62,543 nucleotides of DNA from Bacillota bacterium (GTDB lineage Bacteria > Bacillota > UBA4882 > UBA8346). Where the stretch lies: the NCBI GenBank assembly GCA_023436305.1, contig JAEZJQ010000007.1, positions 1-62,543 of the forward strand, given 5' to 3'. This document shows positions 8,666 to 15,048 of the stretch, piece by piece. Made by a program: the position numbers and the translations under genes. Numbering within the stretch: the first letter of the stretch is position 1; every line of letters begins with the position of its first letter. The notes beneath the pieces are model-generated. The model worked only from the letters and a program-made list of their open reading frames with translations. It did no database searches and was not told where the DNA came from.

Positions 8666-9580
8666 TTAGTGATTTTTTGATGCCAATACTTTAAAATATA
8701 ATGTCTCCAAATCCCGGCCCATAATCTCCGCCCCGTAAACCGGTGTTTCACTCAGTACGGCTTTTAAAATTTCAGGAATCCGGGCTTTGTTCTCAACCCG
8801 GAAGACCACATGTCCCGGTTCCCGGCCCACAATGGGAAACCCTTGAAAATGGTTGCCAAGGAGTTCAAGACCAGTCTCCACTTTAAAATTGACTTCTCCC
8901 AGGTACTTGGCTTCGATCTCCGTTAATGTCCCGCTTTCCAGTATCTGTCCGGATGTAATAAAAATAAACTTATGGCACAAGCGCTCCACCTGCTTCAGCA
9001 AATGGGTGCAAAGAAATATGGTCACTTGATATTTCCGGTTCAACTCCTCAATATAAGTAAGCAGATCCCGGGTACCTTCCGGGTCCAACCCGGTGGTGGG
9101 CTCATCCAGAAACAGCAGTTCCGGTGAATGCAGCAAAGCTTTAGCGATCCCCAGCCGTTTTTTCATACCGGTTGAGTAAGCGCCCACTTTCTTATCCTTT
9201 GCTTCTTCTAACCCGAAATCAACCAGCAACTCATTAATCCGGGCTTCCGGCTTGTTCAACCCATAAAGTCCAGCAAAGAATCTTAAGTTTTCAATTCCGC
9301 TCAAGCTCCGATACAACCCGGCGCTTTCGGTCATCACCCCGCTACGGCGCCGGATCTCTTCGCCCGACGAGTTCGGGTTCAGGCCCCAAACCATGATTTT
9401 CCCGGAGTCAGGGGTAATTACCCCGTTTAAAAGCCGGATGGTGGTGGTTTTCCCCGAACCATTGGGCCCTAAAAAACCCACGATCTCCCCGCGATTCACC
9501 GCAAATGACAGGTTGTCAATCACCTTTTGACCGGAGAAAGACTTATTGATGGAATTCACTTCGATGATGAGTTCATTCAC
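8666..9580 (-). CDS. ABC transporter ATP-binding protein, YxlF-like
   Basis: The 304-residue ATPase has Walker A GPNGSGKTT (residues about 39-47), the signature YSTGMKKRL and Walker B LLFLDEPTTGLDPEG, followed by the H-loop CTHLL. The C-terminal 80 residues form the extra domain usual for exporters of the drug/lantibiotic-immunity type. The GTG start has AGAGGTG 8 nt upstream; it is the first gene of the leftward exporter-sigma operon. With the downstream permease it forms an exporter. Operon membership suggests that it is part of the sigma factor's signalling or output. Confidence 0.93.
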   Translation of the reverse strand: MNELIIEVNSINKSFSGQKVIDNLSFAVNRGEIVGFLGPNGSGKTTTIRLLNGVITPDSGKIMVWGLNPNSSGEEIRRRSGVMTESAGLYRSLSGIENLRFFAGLYGLNKPEARINELLVDFGLEEAKDKKVGAYSTGMKKRLGIAKALLHSPELLFLDEPTTGLDPEGTRDLLTYIEELNRKYQVTIFLCTHLLKQVERLCHKFIFITSGQILESGTLTEIEAKYLGEVNFKVETGLELLGNHFQGFPIVGREPGHVVFRVENKARIPEILKAVLSETPVYGAEIMGRDLETLYFKVLASKNH

Positions 9581-9707
9581 TGTAACTTCACCTCTTCGTA
9601 AGTAATACGGATGCAGAGTAAAAAAAGTTCAAAACTTTTTTTGGCAAATTACAACATTGACAAATAAATCAGAAATCGACAAAATAAATTCAGGAGGTTT
9701 TAAAAAA

Positions 9708-9818
9708 ATGTCTGTAGCGAAAATTGGAAAACGAGGCGTGTTAGTAATCCCAGTGGAGATTCGTAAAAAATCCGGGCTTCGGGATGGCGACGATGTATTA
9801 AACTCATGGGACAAGTAA
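9708..9818 (+). pseudogene. Truncated AbrB/MazE-type antitoxin
   Basis: AGGAGG is followed 11 nt later by an ATG opening a 36-residue frame. Residues 1-30 (KIGKRGVLVIPVEIRKKSGL, then RDGDDV) are a clear SpoVT/AbrB swapped-hairpin DNA-binding half. The normal C-terminal toxin-binding half is missing: the frame stops after LNSWDK and runs almost directly into a beheaded PIN toxin gene. A single internal deletion that removed the antitoxin tail and the toxin head explains both. The product is probably non-functional. Confidence 0.7.
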
Positions 9819-9827
9819 CCGGTGTAA

Positions 9828-10130
9828 CCAATTACCTCTCCGATCACCATCACTGAAATTATGACCTTGCCTAGAAAATTAGGATTTGAAAAAATTGCCT
9901 ACGACTACAAATTATTTATCACTAACTTCCCCAATCTTTCAATCCCAGTAATTAATATTACAGTTGCGGATAAAGCGGCGGCTTTAAGGAGTATCTATAG
10001 TATTAAAACTCCCGACGCGCTTCAATTAGTGACAGCAATTGTAAACAAAGCCACCGCTTTTATAACGTATGACAATGATTTCAAATAAATATCGCAGGGA
10101 ATTAAGGTCGTTATCATAAGTGTATCATAA
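9828..10130 (+). pseudogene. Remnant of a PIN-domain (VapC-type) toxin
   Basis: An open stretch from 9828 encodes the middle and end of a PIN ribonuclease: PITITEIMTLPRKLGFEKIA, then the catalytic-loop region YSIKTPDALQLVTAIVNKA and FITYDNDFK. The N-terminal third with the first acidic catalytic residue is absent. After DFK an in-frame TAA (10086) interrupts the usual ending, and reading on gives ISQGIKVVIIS, the expected last strand. The gene is therefore both truncated and stopped. With the AbrB fragment upstream it is the relic of a vapBC-like toxin-antitoxin pair. Confidence 0.75.
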
Positions 10131-10562
10131 GATTTCCTCAACAATGGCCGCTGCGCTTTTCACCAACTCGGGGCAAACCGTGGCAAAAAGCCCTTCTTCC
10201 CTGGCCTTTTTCAACTCTTCGGAAATGCTGATATCATACGGTAAAAGTTCCTTACATTTGAGCGAACCGTGGATCTCCCGGAAGCGCTTGGCAAACTCCT
10301 GGACCAGCGCATAGGTTTTATCTTTGGCTTGATTGTTTTCCGGAGTGCTTTTACCGTATTTAAGGCCAATCAGCATCAATGCCCCGGTAACCGCGCCGCA
10401 AGTCTCACCGGAATAACCCATCCCCGCTCCAAACCCACAGGCTATTTTAAGGGCGATGGCAGGGTCCAGTCCCAACGATTCACAAAAGGTGGAAAATACC
10501 GCCTGGGAACAGTTAAAGTTATTGTTAAAACAAGCGACCGCCTGGTCCGCCTTGGAATTCAT
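10125..10562 (-). CDS. C_GCAxxG_C_C family redox-type protein
   Basis: The 145-residue protein shows the defining cysteine pattern: NCSQAVF near the start, CGFGAGMGYSGETCGAVTGALM in the middle (the GCAxxG-like motif is here GETCGAVTG), and a later cysteine pair (KCKELLP, VCPELV). The family is common in anaerobes and is thought to act in redox or metal chemistry, but no reaction is established. The ATG at 10562 is chosen because AGGAGG lies 7 nt upstream; upstream codons lack a site. It is monocistronic. Confidence 0.85.
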   Translation of the reverse strand: MNSKADQAVACFNNNFNCSQAVFSTFCESLGLDPAIALKIACGFGAGMGYSGETCGAVTGALMLIGLKYGKSTPENNQAKDKTYALVQEFAKRFREIHGSLKCKELLPYDISISEELKKAREEGLFATVCPELVKSAAAIVEEIL

Positions 10563-10979
10563 GACGATTCCTCCTAGAATGTTATCAAATTGATACAATC
10601 TTTTTTATTAAATGTCCCCACCAGCGAAACATACAAAACCGCCACAGTTTTAAACCGCTCCGTTGGCACTGCCCTTATTATAACAAAAAATCCGCATTTT
10701 TACTTCATTTTTTATATACAAATACTCTCTTGATTCCATTGTTCCTCATTTACTCGCAATACGATGGATAAAATCAAAACCAATAGTACTCCTTTCGATA
10801 ATGATTGCAATTTTCAATCATTATCACTGTAATTGCCTAATGTTGGGGCTTCGGACCCGTTTTTCGATATTATTTCGTTGGGTTGCAGGAAATTTCGGGG
10901 GTTCAGCGAATTATATAAATATCTATTTTTAATAATCGGTTGATTTTAATCAATATTTCGATTACTAAAATAGACAATT
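10563..10979. other. AT-rich intergenic region with two palindromic sites
   Basis: No gene is seen. It contains a strong 11-bp inverted repeat at 10797-10825, described separately. A weaker dyad, TTGAT-tttA-ATCAA inside flanking AATCG/CGATT, lies around 10934-10962, near the likely promoter of the downstream secreted protein gene. Confidence 0.4.
10797..10825. promoter_or_regulatory. Perfect 11-bp inverted repeat, Fur-box-like operator candidate
   Basis: GATAATGATTG (10797-10807) and CAATCATTATC (10815-10825) are perfect complements with a 7-nt centre. The outer half-sites GATAATGAT and ATCATTATC match the halves of classical Fur-family boxes. There is no T-run, so a terminator is unlikely. 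It lies about 235 bp from the C_GCAxxG_C_C gene and about 205 bp from the secreted-protein gene, and could control either. Which Fur-family protein would bind is not known. Confidence 0.5.
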
Positions 10980-11484
10980 GTTGATAATTAGGGGAATAAA
11001 AAACATTAAATTACAGGAGGAACAAAGCATGATTAAAAAAAGAATCGTCAGTATCATTTTCATTTTAGTGTTCGCTCTATCTCTTGGCAATTTGGCGTTT
11101 GCCGCCGATCTGACTCCGGTCGTCCCTGATATGAAATTATCCGTTGTGCAATCTCCGCTCGCAATCTACCCGCCGTTCATGATTTACACCGCCCAATTAA
11201 GTTTTATGCCGCCGATTATCTCCACTCAACTGGTGGCCGACTTCTATAACATCAATTCCGATGGCACCGGCACCAGTTTATTGGATTATCTGGGGTCAGT
11301 TCCGTTTGACAGCACCGGAAAAGCGGTTCTTGGCAAGCAAATAAAACCCGGAATCTACATCGCGGTGGCCAAAACCGTGATCAACGGTGTTACTGTCTGG
11401 TCCAATAAAGTTGAATACACAATCCTTTAATCCCACTAATTTTACATATTTCACACAACAACGAAATTTCCCCTAATTATCAAC
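10980..11484. repeat. 505-bp segment bounded by perfect 17-bp inverted repeats, enclosing a secreted-protein gene
   Basis: GTTGATAATTAGGGGAA at 10980-10996 recurs as its exact reverse complement at 11468-11484. Outside these, CAAT also matches on both sides with one small offset, giving about 22 bp in all. The gene at 11029-11430 lies wholly inside. This could be a tiny mobilisable cassette, paired operators or a long-range RNA stem. No transposase is present, and no obvious target-site duplication was found. Confidence 0.65.
11029..11430 (+). CDS. Small secreted protein of unknown function
   Basis: The 133-residue product begins with a textbook signal peptide, MIKKRIVSIIFILVFALSLG, ending in AFA before ADLTP. 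The mature part (about 108 residues) is rich in hydrophobic and beta-forming residues and ends in a strand-like YSIL-type tail (SNKVEYTIL). No cysteines or catalytic motifs are visible. The ATG at 11029 is chosen because GGAGG lies 8 nt upstream; upstream in-frame starts precede the signal peptide without a site. The gene is enclosed by 17-bp inverted repeats and followed by a strong terminator. Confidence 0.75.
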   Translation: MIKKRIVSIIFILVFALSLGNLAFAADLTPVVPDMKLSVVQSPLAIYPPFMIYTAQLSFMPPIISTQLVADFYNINSDGTGTSLLDYLGSVPFDSTGKAVLGKQIKPGIYIAVAKTVINGVTVWSNKVEYTIL

Positions 11485-11530
11485 CCATTGTTAAAACAAC
11501 CGGTAAAGAAAAAATTATATTCCTGGTGTC

Positions 11531-11568
11531 AAAAAGCGGCGGTATTTGTTTCTACCGGCCGCTTTTTT
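11531..11568 (+). terminator. Rho-independent terminator, usable in both directions
   Basis: AAAAAGCGGC (11531-11540) pairs with GCCGCTTTTT (11558-11567), with an inner GGTA/TACC extension and a T6 run. It terminates the secreted-protein gene; the A5 on the left side makes it usable for leftward transcripts such as the macro-domain gene. Confidence 0.85.
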
Positions 11569-11772
11569 CGAATCACTGTTAGTGGCAATAATCTATCCAT
11601 TCCCTGCAATATCCTAACGGAATTGCGCCGGAAATGCGCTTTACTATGGAATATCAATTCAGAATTAAACTGATTATCATCAAGCAAACCATAGGTTACA
11701 ATCATAGCGTAAAATAATATTGTATATATTTTATTTAACATAATAACTTTCCCGGTATTCCCATAAATTTTA

Positions 11773-12303
11773 TCACATTTTGAAAATATTTGAGTAAATC
11801 CTGTAATTCTCTTCATCAAAACAGACAAATATAATCATTTCTAAAGTATTATCGTTCCCCATAAATTCCAAAACCGTTTTTACGGCGATTTCAGCAGCCC
11901 TTTCCTTGGGGAAACCGTATACTCCGGTGCTGATATTGGGGAAAGCAATGGTCTTCACATGATTTTGAACCGCAAGTTGTAACGACTTCCGGTAACAACT
12001 TGCCAGTAACGCTTCCTCTTTATTTTGGCCGCCGTTCCATACCGGCCCCACCGTATGAATAACATACCGCGCCGGGAGCTTTCCAGATTGAGTCACCACA
12101 GCTTCACCGGTTTTACAGCCGCCCTGCCGGTTTCTTATTTCGATACACTCCCGGAGGATCTCCGGCCCCCCCGCCTTATGAATGGCTCCATCCACTCCGC
12201 CACCACCCATAAGGCTATTGTTAGCGGCATTGACGACGGCGTCTACTTTCAAGGTGGTGATATCACCTTTGACTAAACTAACTCGCTGATTTCCCCAAAC
12301 CAT
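11773..12303 (-). CDS. Macro-domain ADP-ribose hydrolase, YmdB-like
   Basis: The 176-residue protein is a single macro domain that binds ADP-ribose and removes O-acetyl or ADP-ribosyl groups. Motifs seen are GDITTLKVDAVVNAAN (residues about 14-29), the loop NSLMGGGGVDGAIHKAGG with the conserved Gly-rich/Asp stretch, and the distal loop FPNISTGVYGFP that closes over the diphosphate. GGAGT precedes the ATG by 5 nt. It stands alone; some homologs act with sirtuins or ADP-ribosyl toxins, but none is encoded nearby. Confidence 0.92.
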   Translation of the reverse strand: MVWGNQRVSLVKGDITTLKVDAVVNAANNSLMGGGGVDGAIHKAGGPEILRECIEIRNRQGGCKTGEAVVTQSGKLPARYVIHTVGPVWNGGQNKEEALLASCYRKSLQLAVQNHVKTIAFPNISTGVYGFPKERAAEIAVKTVLEFMGNDNTLEMIIFVCFDEENYRIYSNIFKM

Positions 12304-12366
12304 AACTACTCCTTCAACTTATAGTTTATATTCGCGTTCATTAGCGGTTCAAAGAATTTAGGCCGG

Positions 12367-12672
12367 TTGAGGTCGTTCATTCAATCTTCTCCGCTATATT
12401 TATCGGATATTAGTTTACCGGGTACCGGTTACTCTCCCAAAGAGAGTATCATACGGTTATCGGACACAAAATTAATGTTTTTTGAACGAATGGATTTTAT
12501 TCAGGTTGGCCGGATAAAACAACCCCTCAATTCTGTATTAGCATTGGTCAATGTAGCCAATCTCGATTTTGATATGGAAATTCTAAAACGTTTAAAAGAA
12601 AATCTTCAACAAACCAAACCCTACGATAAAAAAACGGCACTTATTTGGTATAGTTTCTCCATTACCATTTAA
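12367..12672 (+). pseudogene. Chimeric open frame carrying a piece of an AraC-type gene
   Basis: The frame of about 100 residues has no ribosome binding site. It contains GTGYSPKESIIR, matching GVTGYSPKDYIIR of the AraC regulator encoded 0.5 kb downstream, and 21 bp are identical between 12423-12443 and 12955-12975. The remainder (FERMDFIQVGRIKQPLNSV onward, with a helical stretch to residue about 90) resembles no family I recognise. It is best read as debris from a partial duplication joined to other sequence. Expression as a real small protein cannot be excluded. Confidence 0.35.
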
Positions 12673-12820
12673 TTCTTTTTATGATATATCCATTTTATAT
12701 TAAAATAAAACACCTTTTTATCCTGATCATTTCTTCGAAAATTAGGAATCATCCACAAGGAAAACCGTAAAATGAAAAGAATTGTTTTGTAATCATCCGA
12801 CTCAAGTGGAGTATTATCAA

Positions 12821-13681
12821 ATGATCAATCGTGAACTTATCATTCAAATTGTCGATTTCATCGAAAGCAATCTACAGGAAGATATATCAGTGGCCGGATT
12901 GTCCCAGAAGGTGGGGTATTCCCTTTATCATTTTATCCGGTTGTTTCAGGGAGTTACCGGTTACTCTCCCAAAGACTATATCATCCGGCGCCGGATTACC
13001 GAAGCCGCCAAGACCATCCTTAACACCCAGCGGAAAGTAAGCGATATTGCCTTTGAGTTTCAATACCAGGACCACGAAACATTCAGCCGGGCATTCAAAA
13101 AGCTATTCGGTATCAGCCCCCTGGAATTGCGGAATGCAGGTTCCAGCGCCCTTGATAAATTATCATTATTTGAAAGGATTAGCCTTAATAGCCGTCAACC
13201 AGATGATATGAAACAACAGAAAACGCCTGAGCTGGTGGAACTTGACTCCTTCTTACTAATCGGCCTGTCCATCCCGGTTCATTCCAGCCCCATGGTGACT
13301 GATGCTTGGGCTAAATTCATGGCGGAATCGGACTCTATTCCCAACCAGATTACGCCCGTCCGGTATTATCAATTCTCTTTCTGGCCGGAAAATTCTGCCA
13401 TGGATGGATTCTTTGTAATGCCTTCGGTGGAAGTAACCAGTTTGCAAGAAATTCCTTCCATACTGGTGGGAAAAACCGTTCCTACCGCCCGGTATCTCCG
13501 CTTTATACATCATGGGCTTTCCCATCTGGTAGGCCAAACATATCAATTTATCTATCAAACTTATCTCCCCCAATCCAATTACCAACTTACTAAACCCTAT
13601 AACTTTGAATTTTATGGTGCTGGATATAAGGGCGCCGATAACCCGGACTCGGAGTCGGAAATTTATATTCCCATTGAATAA
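12821..13681 (+). CDS. AraC-family regulator with a GyrI-like effector domain
   Basis: The 286-residue protein has an N-terminal double HTH (residues 1-105). The first is DISVAGLSQKVGYSLYHFIRLF; the second is KVSDIAFEFQYQDHETFSRAFKKLFGISP, the AraC signature. Residues about 135-286 form a GyrI/BmrR-like ligand-binding domain (ending in FEFYGAGYKGADNPDSESEIYIPI). This HTH-first layout matches Rob and SAV2435-like drug or stress sensors. The ATG at 12821 has GTGGAG 9 nt upstream; the frame opens earlier at a TTG without a site. Confidence 0.92.
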   Translation: MINRELIIQIVDFIESNLQEDISVAGLSQKVGYSLYHFIRLFQGVTGYSPKDYIIRRRITEAAKTILNTQRKVSDIAFEFQYQDHETFSRAFKKLFGISPLELRNAGSSALDKLSLFERISLNSRQPDDMKQQKTPELVELDSFLLIGLSIPVHSSPMVTDAWAKFMAESDSIPNQITPVRYYQFSFWPENSAMDGFFVMPSVEVTSLQEIPSILVGKTVPTARYLRFIHHGLSHLVGQTYQFIYQTYLPQSNYQLTKPYNFEFYGAGYKGADNPDSESEIYIPIE

Positions 13682-13692
13682 ATAAAACTTTA

Positions 13693-13776
13693 ATTCACCA
13701 CGAAAGTCACAAAATACACGAAATTAGTTCCTGGGATTATCATTTTTTCGTGCTTTTCATGTATATCGTGGTTTAA
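13693..13776. repeat. Degenerate CACGAAA-type inverted repeat
   Basis: TTCACCACGAAAGTCACAAA (from about 13695) and its near complement ending CGTGGTTTAA (to 13776) flank a short spacer. Such CACGAA-rich stem-loops are scattered in many genomes as noncoding repeats. It may serve as a terminator for the AraC gene. Reading 13782-13937 gave no gene. Confidence 0.5.
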
Positions 13777-13937
13777 TTATATAAATTATTTTTACCGCCT
13801 CGTGAATCGCAAATAATATCAAAGTAAACTTCCTTAAATGAGCAAATATGATCAAGCAAAGATGAAGTGATTGGGATATGATAAAAATGTTCCAAGGAAC
13901 CGAAGACGAAAAATAAACAAGGAGGCAATATAGCCCA

Positions 13938-14420
13938 ATGGAATCATTTACAATTGTACCCGTCGGATATATCACCAACCAGGATTATCAATTTACGCTT
14001 AAAATTAATAAAGAATTTATACCGGCTTTGCGGGAGATGGATAATTTCAGCCATATCAATATCCTATGGTGGTGTAACTTGCTGGATGACCCAACTTATC
14101 GAAATATTACTGAGGCCGAGCAACCATATAAGAATGGGCCTGCAAAAATGGGGATCTTCGCTACCCGTTCCCCGCTTCGCCCCAATCCTATTGCTTTAAC
14201 GGTGACCCCAATATTGACAATAGACCACGAACAAGGAATAATCCATGTCCCCTATATCGACGCCGAAGACGGAACCCCCATTATCGACATCAAACCTTAT
14301 CATCCATCCGGTGATCGGGTCAAGGACGTATCCGTACCCCGGTGGTGCTCCCATTGGCCGGAATGGTATGAAGATTCCGCCGGCTTTGATTGGGCGGCGG
14401 AATTTATCACTGCAAGGTAA
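13938..14420 (+). CDS. trmO: tRNA (N6-threonylcarbamoyladenosine37-N6)-methyltransferase
   Basis: TrmO methylates t6A37 in tRNA for threonine to m6t6A using SAM. The 160-residue protein shows the family order: the start TIVPVGYI, then NINILWW-like core (FSHINILWWCNL), the conserved block MGIFATRSPLRPNPIALT (residues about 74-91) and IDAEDGTPIIDIKPYHP (about 111-127). AGGAGG lies 12 nt before the ATG, a little far. It is shorter than the E. coli enzyme because it lacks the C-terminal extension, as is common in Firmicutes. Confidence 0.9.
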   Translation: MESFTIVPVGYITNQDYQFTLKINKEFIPALREMDNFSHINILWWCNLLDDPTYRNITEAEQPYKNGPAKMGIFATRSPLRPNPIALTVTPILTIDHEQGIIHVPYIDAEDGTPIIDIKPYHPSGDRVKDVSVPRWCSHWPEWYEDSAGFDWAAEFITAR

Positions 14421-14449
14421 ACCGATTTACTCCCCAATATAGTGTTTTT

Positions 14450-14476
14450 GACCAGCCGAACCACCGGCTGGTTTTA
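14450..14476 (+). terminator. Rho-independent terminator of trmO
   Basis: ACCAGCCG (14451-14458) pairs with CGGCTGGT (14465-14472) around a 6-nt loop, followed by TTTT. Confidence 0.8.
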
Positions 14477-14510
14477 AGTTTAAAGAAATTCATTAGGATC
14501 TATTCACTGA

Positions 14511-14988
14511 TCACCGATCACCGTTTAAAAAAACGATAAACTGTTTGACTTCTCTTTCGACTTCCGAACAAACCAGTTCTAATCTTTCAAGGAGAGGTTT
14601 AATTCTCCTCCAAATCAGATGTGAAACCTTTACATATGGCGAAATACATGCCGGAAGCGCCGGTATTCATCAAGTTGGTCCATCACATCTTTCGTAAAAA
14701 ATAGCCGGACGTAGTTTAGGAAGTTCCAGGTTCATGCTTTCCAGCAATCGCCAATGCCAATCCTCCCCTTTTGAGAGGCCGCCGTCAATTTCATTGGCGA
14801 TTCGTTCACAGATATTCTCGATCCATTATAAAAATCGTGCAATATGGCGCCAAATCTTCTAAGTTCAAAGTTCCCGGTGTTGTCTCCTTATAACCGCTAC
14901 TAAAACCATTGCTTTCGGCAACTATCTTCTCGATTTCGTCCAGTACAAATTCTATCTCTTTACTGAGTCTCAGGTAACGTTGAAACAT
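14511..14988 (-). pseudogene. Decayed HepT-like (HEPN) ribonuclease toxin
   Basis: Read leftward, pieces in shifting frames rebuild a HEPN toxin of the HepT-like type: MFQRYLRLSKEIEFVLDEIE, then WIENICERIANEIDGG, GEDWHWRLLESMNLELPKLR, VMDQLDEYRRFRHVFRH (the R-x4-6-H active-site region) and RRIKPLLERLELVCSEVERE. At least three frame changes are needed; two coincide with T-runs (near 14821 and 14698), so decay or sequencing indels are both possible. The usual MNT nucleotidyltransferase antitoxin is absent. This is the second toxin-antitoxin relic within 5 kb. Confidence 0.75.
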
Positions 14989-14990
14989 AC

Positions 14991-15028
14991 TAAAAAAGCA
15001 CAACCCTTGACTCTTGGATTGTGCTTTC
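14991..15028 (-). terminator. Rho-independent terminator of tex
   Basis: Leftward reading gives AAAGCACAA (15027-15019) pairing with TTGTGCTTT (15003-14995), followed by a T-run. It lies 20 nt past the tex stop codon. Confidence 0.88.
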
Positions 15029-15048
15029 ATTTATATCAACATTTAAAT

